From contig JAEYWK010000094.1 of NCBI GenBank assembly GCA_023431345.1, positions 1 to 48,257 on the forward strand: 48,257 bases of DNA. The letters run 5' to 3'. This DNA is from Pseudomonadota bacterium (GTDB taxonomy: Bacteria > Myxococcota_A > Polyangia > Polyangiales > Polyangiaceae). Position numbers and translations under genes: made by a program. Shown in pieces: positions 9,230 to 17,467 of this stretch. Position 1 is the stretch's first letter. Every line of letters begins with the position of its first letter. Under the pieces are notes generated by a model, which did no database searches, was not told where the DNA came from, and was given only the letters and a program-made list of their open reading frames with translations.

Positions 9230-9952
9230 ATGGTCGAAGCGGCAGTGATCCTCGTTGCTGGAGTTGGCTCGCGCCTGCGTCCGATCACGGACACACGGCC
9301 CAAAGCGCTGGCGCCGGTGGGGGAAGAAACGATCTTGGGCAGGGCGGTGCGGCTGCTGCTCGATTTCGGCGTTTCGCGGCTGATCCTGGCGACCGGTTAT
9401 CGAGAAGACGCGGTGCGCGCCGCGCTCGCCGGGCTCGCTTCCGAGGTCGTCTACTGTCCGAATGAGCGCTTCGACAGCACGCAAAATTCGGTTTCACTCG
9501 CGCTCTGCCGCGAGGCGGTGGGCGGTCGCTCATTTTTCAAGCTCGACGGAGACGTGGTGTTCGATGCGGAGCTGCTCGAGCGCATCGCCGCGCCGCGCTC
9601 GGAGCTCTCGGTGGGCGTCGACTCCAGCCGCAAGCTCGACGCGGAAGCGATGAAGGTCGTCGTGTCGGGAGGGCGGGTGACGCGCTTCGGCAAGGGCGTG
9701 CCGCTCGCGGAAAGTCACGGCGAAAGCATCGGAATCGAGCGCATCGAGGCCGCCGCGTCCGGCAAGTTGTTCGGCGCGCTCGACGCCCAGATCGCGGCGG
9801 GGCAGACGGGCCTCTACTATGAGGACGTCTACTCGCAGATGATCGGACGCGGCGAGCTCGTGGCGGAGGTGGCGGAGGTCTCGGGCCTACGCTGGACCGA
9901 GGTCGACACGTTCGAGGATCTCGAGACGGCGCGCCGCCTCTTTGCTTCGTGA
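9230..9952 (+). CDS. Small nucleotidyltransferase (LicC/PntC-like)
   Basis: A 240-residue nucleotidyltransferase-fold enzyme that would join CTP (or another NTP) to a phosphorylated small molecule. The N-terminal LVAGVGSRLRPITD and PKAL elements form the nucleotide site. A FDSTQNSVSLAL segment and KLDGDVVFD (metal-binding Asp) follow. The overall shape resembles phosphocholine or 2-aminoethylphosphonate cytidylyltransferases. No PepM, phosphonate or choline kinase gene is nearby, so the substrate is unclear. Context (inositol-phosphate synthase divergent, inositol cytidylyltransferase-like gene downstream) suggests a head-group activation role. The start lacks a strong ribosome site. Confidence 0.85.
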   Translation: MVEAAVILVAGVGSRLRPITDTRPKALAPVGEETILGRAVRLLLDFGVSRLILATGYREDAVRAALAGLASEVVYCPNERFDSTQNSVSLALCREAVGGRSFFKLDGDVVFDAELLERIAAPRSELSVGVDSSRKLDAEAMKVVVSGGRVTRFGKGVPLAESHGESIGIERIEAAASGKLFGALDAQIAAGQTGLYYEDVYSQMIGRGELVAEVAEVSGLRWTEVDTFEDLETARRLFAS

Positions 9953-9967
9953 GCGCCCGCATCCCGG

Positions 9968-9995
9968 CGAGGTGCGTAAGGCGTGACGCACCTCG
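9968..9995 (+). terminator. 10-bp perfect hairpin after the nucleotidyltransferase gene
   Basis: CGAGGTGCGT (9968-9977) and ACGCACCTCG (9986-9995) enclose an 8-nt loop 15 bp after the stop. Only a weak T-rich stretch (ATTCT) follows. It may be a terminator or attenuator between this gene and the fusion gene, whose 276-bp leader is otherwise unexplained. Confidence 0.5.
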
Positions 9996-10198
9996 ATTCT
10001 GACGCACGTGTCCCGTCATGTAGGTAACTGTCGAGAATCAGGGGTGTGTTGCGGGTGGGCGCCCAGACCTGATCAGGACACCCCTGCTGCATCTTTCAAG
10101 CGTCTACCTGTTGTCAATTTGCAACAGTGTGAGCCGGCTGCGACACCCGGATCAGGGTGTAAATCCGCGAATAGAAAAGGATTTGCCCGGTTTGACCA

Positions 10199-10215
10199 GT
10201 GCATGGTAATTGCAC
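10199..10215 (+). promoter_or_regulatory. Short inverted repeat just upstream of the fusion gene
   Basis: GTGCA-tggtaat-TGCAC lies 13 bp before the ATG at 10229. It could be an operator or a translational hairpin. The evidence is only the symmetry and position. Confidence 0.3.
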
Positions 10216-10228
10216 GGTCACTAGCTTG

Positions 10229-12160
10229 ATGGTGACAGACTCAGGACCAAACCAGACTCGAGTGACGCGCGCGATCGTGCTGGCGGCGGGGTTGGGTTCG
10301 CGCCTCTCCGAGGGCGGGGACATCACGCCGAAGCCGCTGCGCTGCGTCGCCGGCGTGCCGCTGATTGTACGTGTCCTGCGCACCTTGGAGGCGGCGGGCA
10401 TCGAGCACGCGGTGGTCGTCATCGGCCACCTGGGTCACCTCATCCGAGCGGCCGTCGCCGGCGAGCGCGACCTCTCGCTGCGCGTCACCTTCGTCGAGAA
10501 CACCGACTACTTGAAGAAGAACGGCGTGTCGGTGCTCGCCGCCGCCGGCTTCATCGATCGTGAGTGCGTGCTCACGATGTCCGACCACCTCTACTCGCCC
10601 GAGCTGGTGCGTCGCTTGCTTGCCGCCGAGATCCCCGAAGACGGCGCAGCGCTCGCGGTCGACTACGACATCCCGCGCTGCTTCGATCTGGATGACGCCA
10701 CCAAGGTGGGCGTCGACCGCGGGCGCATCGTGCGCATCGGCAAAGAGCTCGACGCGTACGACGCGCTCGACACGGGCGTGTTCCGCATCGGGCCGTCGCT
10801 CGTCGCGGAGCTGTCGCGCGTGGCCGAGCAAAACGGCGACGCTTCTCTCAGCGACGGCGTGCAAGCGCTCAGCCGTCGCGGCGTGTTCGCGGCCGTCGAC
10901 GTGGGTGAGGTGCGTTGGATCGACGTCGACACCCAGCCCGCGCTCGAGCGGGCCGAGGCGATGCTGCGCGTGTTCGGTGACGACCTGGGTGACGAGCCCG
11001 GCAGCGGCCCGGACTCGCGAATCGACGCGGAGGCTATCGAGACCTTCGCGCCGAGCTGGGTGCGCGCGGCCAAGCCGTACGACGAGCACCATTTCGCGAT
11101 CGCCGAGCGCAACGGCGCGGCGCGCATGATGTCGAACGAGAGCCCGTTTCCGCCGAGCCCGCGCGTGATGCAGGCCATCGTCGACGCGGCCGGCCGCGGC
11201 AATCAGTACCCGGCGGGCAGCAAGGGCCTGTCCGACAAGATCTCGCGGCGCGAGGGCTTGCCAACGGGCAGCGTGCTGTTCGGCGCCGGCTCGACCGAGC
11301 TGATCGACGTCGTCATTCGTACCTTCGTCGGCCCCGGCGAAGAGGTGCTGCTCAGCGTGCCGACGTTCAGCATGTACGAGGCTCGGACGCGCGTGACCGG
11401 CGGCATCCCCGTGCTCGTGCCGATGACCGACTCGCACGACCACGACCTGAACGGGCTGATCCGCGCCGTGAACGAGCGCACCAAGGTGATCTTCCTGTGC
11501 TCGCCCAACAACCCGACCGGCAACCGCATGCCGGTCGCGGATCTGCGTCGCATGCTGCGCTTGGGCCTGCCGACGGTGATCGACGAAGCGTATTTCGACT
11601 TCGAGAACGACGGCTCGAGCGTGGGCTTGCTCGCCGAGTTCCCGAACGCGATGATCTTGCGCACGTTCTCCAAGGCGCTCGGCCTCGCCGGCTTGCGCCT
11701 CGGCTACGCGCTGGCCAACCCGGTGGTCATCCGGCTGTTGTCGCGCGTGAAGGTGCCGTGGAACGTGCCCGGCATCGTGCTGGCGGCCGCGGCGGCGGCG
11801 CTCGACGATGAGGCCGAGTTCGAGGCGCGTCGCGAAGAGCTCTCGAGCGGTCGCATCGAGCTGTTCCGCGGGCTGTCACAGGTGCACGGGCTCGCGCCGG
11901 TGCCGGGCGAGGGCAACTTCGTGCTGATCGACGTGTCCCGCACCGGGCAGTCGGCGGAGCGGCTCGTGGAGTCGCTGCTCGAAGAGGGCGTGCTGATCCG
12001 CTCGCTCACCGTGCACCACGCGGCTCGCAGCTACGTGCGCGTCACGGTGGGCACGCGCGAGCAGAACCTCCGCTGCGTGCGCGCCTTCGAGCGCGTGCTC
12101 GGTCGCTCGCTGCGCCGCGAGGCGCTCGCGCTGACGGTCGGGCCCAGCGACGCCGAATGA
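10229..12160 (+). CDS. Fusion: inositol-1-phosphate cytidylyltransferase-like domain plus PLP aminotransferase
   Basis: A 643-residue two-domain protein. Residues about 12-260 are a nucleotidyltransferase with AAGLGSRLSEGG (19-30), PKPL (35-38), ENTDYLKKNGVSVLAA and MSDHLYS (117-123), the pattern of archaeal and bacterial CTP:inositol-1-phosphate cytidylyltransferases. Residues about 290-630 are a class I/II aminotransferase of the HisC/CobD-like branch: SNESPFPPSP, SPNNPTGN, DEAYFDF and the PLP lysine Lys482 in TFSKALGLAGLRLGY. Known inositol cytidylyltransferases are fused, if at all, to the CDP-alcohol phosphotransferase, which here is the next gene. The aminotransferase substrate is unknown. 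The start at 10229 lacks a clear ribosome site, and a GTG at 10262 is possible. Confidence 0.88.
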   Translation: MVTDSGPNQTRVTRAIVLAAGLGSRLSEGGDITPKPLRCVAGVPLIVRVLRTLEAAGIEHAVVVIGHLGHLIRAAVAGERDLSLRVTFVENTDYLKKNGVSVLAAAGFIDRECVLTMSDHLYSPELVRRLLAAEIPEDGAALAVDYDIPRCFDLDDATKVGVDRGRIVRIGKELDAYDALDTGVFRIGPSLVAELSRVAEQNGDASLSDGVQALSRRGVFAAVDVGEVRWIDVDTQPALERAEAMLRVFGDDLGDEPGSGPDSRIDAEAIETFAPSWVRAAKPYDEHHFAIAERNGAARMMSNESPFPPSPRVMQAIVDAAGRGNQYPAGSKGLSDKISRREGLPTGSVLFGAGSTELIDVVIRTFVGPGEEVLLSVPTFSMYEARTRVTGGIPVLVPMTDSHDHDLNGLIRAVNERTKVIFLCSPNNPTGNRMPVADLRRMLRLGLPTVIDEAYFDFENDGSSVGLLAEFPNAMILRTFSKALGLAGLRLGYALANPVVIRLLSRVKVPWNVPGIVLAAAAAALDDEAEFEARREELSSGRIELFRGLSQVHGLAPVPGEGNFVLIDVSRTGQSAERLVESLLEEGVLIRSLTVHHAARSYVRVTVGTREQNLRCVRAFERVLGRSLRREALALTVGPSDAE

Positions 12161-12168
12161 GCTGCTGA

Positions 12169-13098
12169 GTGGGCTTCTGGTCGGGTTACTGGCAGAGCCT
12201 CAAGTCGCTCGACGTCGAGGAGCCGATCGACGTCTACGTTCATCGGCCGCTCGCGTACGTGCTGGCGCGCGCGCTGCTGCCGACGCCGATTTCGCCGAAC
12301 CTCGTGACGATCGCGTCGATGGTGAGCGGGGTGTCTGCGGCGGCGCTGATCGTCTCCTTCGACACGCCGCATCACTTCCAGTGGGCGGCGCTGTGCGCCT
12401 TCCTTTCCACGGTGCTGGATTGCGCTGACGGGCAGCTGGCGCGCCTGCGCAAGACGTCGTCGGTGATCGGCCGCATGCTCGACGGCACCGCCGACGTGAT
12501 CGTCTCGGGGGCGATCTTGGTCGGTGGGGGTTACTACATCGTCCAAAAATACGGCAGCACCCCGGCGTATGCGGCGCTCGGTATCGCCTTCACGCTGCTG
12601 TGCGGCGTCGCGACCTCGATTCAAACGACGCTGTTCGATCACTACAAGACGGTGTTCATGAAGCTCGGCGTGCCGGGCTTCAAAGAGGCTGAATCTTACC
12701 CCGAAGCTCGGCGGCGCTACGCAGCGCAGACGAGCTTCACGCCGGTGACGCGGCTAGCCTGGTTTCTGTACCTGCAGTTCGTCGGCAACCAGAGCCGCAC
12801 CGTGCGCAAGTTCGATCCGCACACGGTGACCGAGTTCTCGATCATCGGCGACTATTCGGCGGAGAAGGCGCAGATCTACCGGCAGCACGCGGCAGGCGTG
12901 ATGGCCACCTGGCGTCGCTGGTTCGGCTACGGCTCGCTCATGATCGGCATCACGCTCGCGCTCGCGCTCGAGCTGCCGGAATATTATCTTTTGCTGCGGC
13001 TCACCGTGTACGGGGCCGTCTTTTACGGTCCGCTCATGCGGCGCCAGCGCGCGGCCTCGAAGGCGGCCTTCCATGCCCTCGGCATCGAACCCCGCTGA
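12169..13098 (+). CDS. CDP-alcohol phosphotransferase (DIPPS/phosphatidylinositol-synthase-like)
   Basis: A 309-residue integral membrane enzyme. The full family signature is present: Asp84, Asp87-Gly88, Ala91-Arg92, Gly101, Asp105 and Asp109 (D-x2-DG-x2-AR-x8-G-x3-D-x3-D), with several hydrophobic helices around it. Such enzymes move a phospho-alcohol from a CDP donor to a second alcohol. With an inositol-phosphate synthase and an inositol cytidylyltransferase-like domain next door, CDP-inositol is the natural donor. The acceptor could be diacylglycerol (giving an inositol lipid) or inositol phosphate (giving di-inositol phosphate). A long soluble loop (about residues 160-240) separates the catalytic half from the last helices. 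The GTG start lies 8 bp after the fusion gene. Confidence 0.88.
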   Translation: MGFWSGYWQSLKSLDVEEPIDVYVHRPLAYVLARALLPTPISPNLVTIASMVSGVSAAALIVSFDTPHHFQWAALCAFLSTVLDCADGQLARLRKTSSVIGRMLDGTADVIVSGAILVGGGYYIVQKYGSTPAYAALGIAFTLLCGVATSIQTTLFDHYKTVFMKLGVPGFKEAESYPEARRRYAAQTSFTPVTRLAWFLYLQFVGNQSRTVRKFDPHTVTEFSIIGDYSAEKAQIYRQHAAGVMATWRRWFGYGSLMIGITLALALELPEYYLLLRLTVYGAVFYGPLMRRQRAASKAAFHALGIEPR

Positions 13099-13181
13099 CG
13101 GCCGCGGGCGCTCGGCGGTGATCGGGGGCGTTGACCGCGATTGACAGCGGCCGGGTGAGGGGCCGAAAGTGCGGGGCGCCC

Positions 13182-15653
13182 ATGCCGAGAACGCTCGCTC
13201 AGGTGCTCGCTGGCTCTGCCTTGCTCGGGGCGGCGTGGCTGGCGGCGGCGCCCGCCGACGCCGCGATTTGGCCGAGCGCGACGCGGAGGGCGGAGCGGGA
13301 GCTCGCGTCGAGCGACGCGGTCCAGCGCCAAGCCGCCGTCGCGACCCTCGCCGACCTCCCGCGGGCGCCGGCGCGGCGGCTGCTGCTGCGCGCGCTCGAC
13401 GACACCGACAGCCTCGTGCAGAGCGCGGCCCTCGAGCTGCTTCTGCGCCTCGAGACGCCCAACGTGACGGAGCGCGTGGTGCCGTGGCTGTCCGGCACCG
13501 ACAAACGGCTGCGCCTCTCCGCCGCGCTCGCGCTCGCGGTAGCGCCGACGGCGAGCGCGGTGCCGGCGCTCGGGCGCGCTTTGGGCGACTCGGACGCGGA
13601 GGTGCGCGCGGCCGCCGCGGCGGCGCTAGGCGCCTCACGCAGCGCGGACGCGGTGCTGCCGCTGCTCGGGCACCTCGACGACAACGTCCCGGAAGTGCGG
13701 GAAGCGGTAGCGAGCGCGCTCGGCGCGCTACACGACGCGCGCGCGGTGCTGCCTCTGATCGGCAAGATCGAAGATCCCCGGCCCAGCGTGCGCGCGGCGG
13801 TCGCGCGCTCGCTCGGTAGCTTGCGTGACCCGCGCAGCAGCAGCGCGCTCTTGCTCGCGCTACGCGACTCGGATCGCAACGTCGTGACCGCCGTCGTCCA
13901 GGCGCTCGGCGCGCTGGGCGAGACGTCGGCCGTTTCTCCGCTGTCCGCGCTGCTCGCGTCGGTGCCGGAGCCAGAAGCGCGGCGCGTGCTGCTGCTCGCC
14001 CTCGGCCGCATCGGCAGCCCCGAAGCGGCGAACGCGCTCGTGCAAGAGCTCGGCCACGACGAGCCAGGGCGAGAGCGTGAGCCCGTGCTGGCGGCGCTGG
14101 CGGCGGGGCCGCCCGCTTTCCTGACGGCGCTGCGCGATTGTCTCGACTCCGCGCTCGATCCAACTTTGGCCGAAGGTTGCGCGCTCGGTCTCGGCGTCGC
14201 GCGCGACACGAGCTCCGCGACGCGCGTGCGCGCCGGCCTGGACCGCGGCCGCCTGTCACCCAAGGTCGGGCTGAGCGTGCTCGGTCGTCTGGGCGACTCG
14301 CGCTCGCTCAGCGCGGCCCTCGAGCGCTTGACCGTGCCGGACGCGGAGACGCGCGCGGCCGCGATGGACGCCGCGGAGGCCCTGCTCTCGCCCGACGACG
14401 CAGACGGCCGCGCGGTGGAGCCGCTGGCGCGTGCGCTCACGGCGCGCGGCATTTCGCGGGCGGAGCGGCTGCGGCTCGTCGAGCTGCTGGGGCGCACGGG
14501 CTCGGAGCGCGCGCTACCGACGCTCTTGCCGCTCCTCGACGTCGCCGGCGAGCCGGCGCTGGTCGAACGCGCCGCGAGCGCGCTCGGCAGCATCCCGAGC
14601 AAGCAGGCGGCGCGCGCGCTGCTGCGGGCCCTCGCGTTCGAAGCGCCGGGCGTGCGGCGCGCGGCCGCGCTAGGAATCCGCCGCTCGCAGAGCCCGGAGC
14701 TGCTGGCGCCGCTCGTGGCGCGCCTCGAGCGCGCGGGGAAGGCCGAGCGCGCGCTGGTGTACTTGGCGCTGGCCGGCCCGCTCGAAAAGTCCGAAGACGA
14801 CGCGCTCATCGGCCGGCTCGTTCGGCTGTTTCAGGCGACGAAAGGCAGTGAGCGCGACGAGCTGCTCGAGGCGTTGTCGCGCTCGAGCCGGCCGGTCGCG
14901 CGCTCTCTGCTCACGCGGCTCGCGCGCAGCGCCGACGTGAGCGATCGGGCCAAGGCCGCGGAGCTCTTGGTCGTCGCCCCCGACGTGGCGAGCCTTTCTG
15001 GGCTTTTGCGCGACGCTGACGCGCGCGTGCGCGCCAACGCGGCTTGGTCGTTGGGCTTCGCCCCGACCAGCGAAGCGGCGCGGCGCGCGCTCAGCGCGGC
15101 GCTCGAAGATCGTGATGCCGCCGTGATCGGCAACGCGGCCGTGTCGCTCGGGCGGCTGTCGCGCGAGCACGCGACGTGGGCGAGCGACGCGCTTTGCGGA
15201 GGCTTGCTGCGCGACGCGCGCGCGCTCGTGCGCGAGCAGGCGCTGCGCGGCCTCGCCCTCGCAAGCCGCAGCTGCGCGGATGGCTTTCCGGCCCAGCTGC
15301 TCACCACCGATCCGCGCGCGCGCGTGCGACGAGCGGCTGCCGAGCTGCTGCTGCGAGCGAGCCCCGGCACGGCCGAGCGGCGCTTGCTGTCACGCTGCGA
15401 AGAGAGCGATCCGGTCGCGAGCGTCGCTGACGCGTGCGGCTCGGTCGCGCGCGCGACGCAGCTGCCCCCCGAGCCGATCACGGTGCTGATCGTACCGAGC
15501 GCGGGCCCCGAGGCCGTGCCGGGCGCCGCCTTCGCGCTGCTGTGGGCCGACGGCGGTCTGCGCGTTGGCAGCGCCGATCGACGCGGCGCGGTGCACGAAG
15601 CCAAGGCTCCGCGCGGCTCGGTCGAGCTCTTGCCGTACGCGGGCGGCGACTAG
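13182..15653 (+). CDS. Exported HEAT-repeat protein
   Basis: An 823-residue protein with a signal peptide (a hydrophobic core ending in APADA, cleavage near residue 28). It then consists of roughly twenty HEAT/PBS-lyase-type repeats of about 30 residues, with recurrent VRAAAAAALG-, VREAVASALG- and VRAAVARSLG-like cores, which form a curved alpha-solenoid for protein binding. The last 60 residues form a short beta segment. The ATG at 13182 gives the signal peptide directly; upstream starts add unlikely residues. The stop overlaps the GTG of the next gene (TAGTG), implying coupled translation and a shared complex. Confidence 0.82.
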   Translation: MPRTLAQVLAGSALLGAAWLAAAPADAAIWPSATRRAERELASSDAVQRQAAVATLADLPRAPARRLLLRALDDTDSLVQSAALELLLRLETPNVTERVVPWLSGTDKRLRLSAALALAVAPTASAVPALGRALGDSDAEVRAAAAAALGASRSADAVLPLLGHLDDNVPEVREAVASALGALHDARAVLPLIGKIEDPRPSVRAAVARSLGSLRDPRSSSALLLALRDSDRNVVTAVVQALGALGETSAVSPLSALLASVPEPEARRVLLLALGRIGSPEAANALVQELGHDEPGREREPVLAALAAGPPAFLTALRDCLDSALDPTLAEGCALGLGVARDTSSATRVRAGLDRGRLSPKVGLSVLGRLGDSRSLSAALERLTVPDAETRAAAMDAAEALLSPDDADGRAVEPLARALTARGISRAERLRLVELLGRTGSERALPTLLPLLDVAGEPALVERAASALGSIPSKQAARALLRALAFEAPGVRRAAALGIRRSQSPELLAPLVARLERAGKAERALVYLALAGPLEKSEDDALIGRLVRLFQATKGSERDELLEALSRSSRPVARSLLTRLARSADVSDRAKAAELLVVAPDVASLSGLLRDADARVRANAAWSLGFAPTSEAARRALSAALEDRDAAVIGNAAVSLGRLSREHATWASDALCGGLLRDARALVREQALRGLALASRSCADGFPAQLLTTDPRARVRRAAAELLLRASPGTAERRLLSRCEESDPVASVADACGSVARATQLPPEPITVLIVPSAGPEAVPGAAFALLWADGGLRVGSADRRGAVHEAKAPRGSVELLPYAGGD

Positions 15654-16588
15654 TGCCCGCGCCGATCGTCGTCGAGGTTTACGCTCCGCAGCCTCGCCCG
15701 CAAGAGCTCGCGGTGCTGATCGCGGCGTGCTCGCGCGCCGCGGCGCCGAACGAATGCGTCACGAGTGAGGCGCGCGGCGCCGAGCCTCCGCTCGGAGTCG
15801 CGATCGTGCGCCGCGAGGGGGATCGCGCGCGTATCGAGGTCGGCTTGCGGAGCGTCGCGAGCGCGGAGTGGTCGACGCGAGACTTGGTGTTTCAAGCCGG
15901 TGACGACGAGCTCGAACGCTACCGGGCCATCGGCTTCACGATCGGAGCGCTCGTAGCAGGCCAGATCGAGCCGCCGCCGCCGAGCGAAGTCGAGGCTGAG
16001 CCGGCTTCTCCACCCGAGCCGCCTGCACCTTCTCCACCCGAGCCGCCGGCGCCGCCACCGGCGAGCGCTCCGGCGCCGGCGCGCTGGCGCTCGACTTGGT
16101 TCGATCTCGCGGGAGGGGTCGGGCTGGGCTTGATTCCGGGCGGACCGCGCGCGGGCGGGGCATTGCGCGCGGCTTCGGAGCTCGTGCCCGAGGGCTTGTT
16201 CGGAGCCTTCGAGCTGAGCTACGCGCAGCGCTTCAGCGATAGCTCGCTGCACGTACGCTGGCTCGGCATGGCGCTCGGCCTGGGTCACCCGCTGGCGCCA
16301 CGGCACCGCACGCTCGGCGTCGACCTGCGCCTGCTCTTGGTGCTCGAGCGCCTGTCGTTGACGGTGGAGGAGGGCGGCGTCTCCGACGGCGCCTCGCGCT
16401 GGAAGCCCGGCCTCGGCGGCGCCATCGACGCGCATTGGCAGGCGGCACCGCCGTTCGGCGTCGTCGTGAGCGCCGTCACGCACCTGGATCCCGCGCGCAC
16501 CGTCGTGCAGGTGGAGGGCGGTCAGGCCGGCGAGACGCCAGCGCTCGGCATCGGCGGGTTCGTCGGTTTGCGGCTCAAGCTGCGCTGA
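15653..16588 (+). CDS. Proline-rich protein with possible outer-membrane barrel C-terminus
   Basis: A 311-residue protein from the GTG overlapping the previous stop. The N-terminal part (about residues 1-105) is alpha/beta. A PPEPPAP repeat linker (about 105-145) follows, then a C-terminal half of alternating hydrophobic strands rich in Gly, Leu and aromatic residues, ending GFVGLRLKLR as outer-membrane barrels do. No signal peptide is visible at this start, which is odd for a barrel, so either the start is wrong or the barrel call is. Coupling to the exported HEAT-repeat protein suggests they act together. Confidence 0.6.
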   Translation: MPAPIVVEVYAPQPRPQELAVLIAACSRAAAPNECVTSEARGAEPPLGVAIVRREGDRARIEVGLRSVASAEWSTRDLVFQAGDDELERYRAIGFTIGALVAGQIEPPPPSEVEAEPASPPEPPAPSPPEPPAPPPASAPAPARWRSTWFDLAGGVGLGLIPGGPRAGGALRAASELVPEGLFGAFELSYAQRFSDSSLHVRWLGMALGLGHPLAPRHRTLGVDLRLLLVLERLSLTVEEGGVSDGASRWKPGLGGAIDAHWQAAPPFGVVVSAVTHLDPARTVVQVEGGQAGETPALGIGGFVGLRLKLR

Positions 16589-17365
16589 CTACTCGCAGCG
16601 ACCGTCGGGTGCGCAGTAGCCGCCGGGCCCGCAGTCTTTGTCGAAGAAGCACTCCGCGCACCGGCCGCCGAGGCACAGATTCTTCGAGCCCCGCGTGCAG
16701 TCGTCGTTACGGGTGCACTCCACGCAGCGTCGCCCTGCGCAGTAAGCCGTCTGCGGATCGCCGTCTTGCTCGCACTGCTCGTCGTCGATGCAGGCGACGC
16801 AGGTGAGAAATTGCGGATCGCAGATGCGCCCCTCACGGCACGTGAGGTTCCCTTCGCAGCTCTGGGCGCAGCGACCGACGACGCCGTCACAGCGGCTGCC
16901 CGGCTTACAGTGCGATGAATCGGTGCACTGCACGCAGATGCCGCCCAGCTGCTGAGAGCAATGCCAATCGCCGCACTGCTCGTCGCTCTGGCAGGGCGAG
17001 CAAGTGCCGGGGCCACCGCTGCAGTTGGGGCCTCCGAGCACGCCACCCGAGCCACCTGCGCCGCCGCCCACGCCGCCGCAGCCTTCACAGTCGCCGTCGC
17101 CTCCCGAGCCCGCTTCGCCCAGCGCGGAGCCGGCGCTACCGCTGCTGGCACCCGTGCCGCCTTGAGGGTCGCCGGACGAGCCACCGTGGCTCGGAACGCC
17201 CGCAGCGCCGCCCCCAGGTAGCATCGCTGGCTGGCCCGCCTCCGTCGAGCCGGCGGTCGCCCTCGGCGCCAATAGCTCGATCGTCTCGGTGTCGCAGGCG
17301 GCGGCCGCGAGCGCGATCAGCGCCGCCAGGGCGGCGCCGCGACGGAGGCGCAGGGCTTCAATCAT
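16589..17365 (-). CDS. Cys-rich lipoprotein with Dickkopf-like repeats
   Basis: A 258-residue lipoprotein with a signal peptide ending AAAAC, then a Gly/Ser spacer of about 100 residues and a C-terminal region of repeated CxxDxxC- and GxCxxC-type modules with more than twenty cysteines, as in the Cys-rich surface proteins common in Polyangia. The repeats begin near CSPCQSDEQCGDWHC and end CGPGGYCAPDGRCE. The disulphide-knot modules suggest surface adhesion or matrix binding, which is inference. The ATG at 17365 is preferred; one nine codons upstream is also in frame. The gene is divergent from the ECF sigma factor gene. Confidence 0.8.
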   Translation of the reverse strand: MIEALRLRRGAALAALIALAAAACDTETIELLAPRATAGSTEAGQPAMLPGGGAAGVPSHGGSSGDPQGGTGASSGSAGSALGEAGSGGDGDCEGCGGVGGGAGGSGGVLGGPNCSGGPGTCSPCQSDEQCGDWHCSQQLGGICVQCTDSSHCKPGSRCDGVVGRCAQSCEGNLTCREGRICDPQFLTCVACIDDEQCEQDGDPQTAYCAGRRCVECTRNDDCTRGSKNLCLGGRCAECFFDKDCGPGGYCAPDGRCE

Positions 17366-17467
17366 GAGCAGCAGCCGGCGGTAGCGTACCATGTAAGTCA
17401 CCGCGGGGAGGCCTCGGTAGGCCAGCGGTCGCGAAAAATGCGCTAAAAACCGGGGCATTGCCCGCGC

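Noticed and set aside
12754..14259. 501-residue minus-strand ORF over the phosphotransferase and HEAT genes
   Set aside because: Overwhelmingly Arg/Ala/Pro composition; it spans two well-supported plus-strand genes.
13199..14809. 536-residue minus-strand Ser/Ala/Arg-rich ORF
   Set aside because: Antisense to the HEAT-repeat gene; its repeats simply mirror the repeats on the plus strand.
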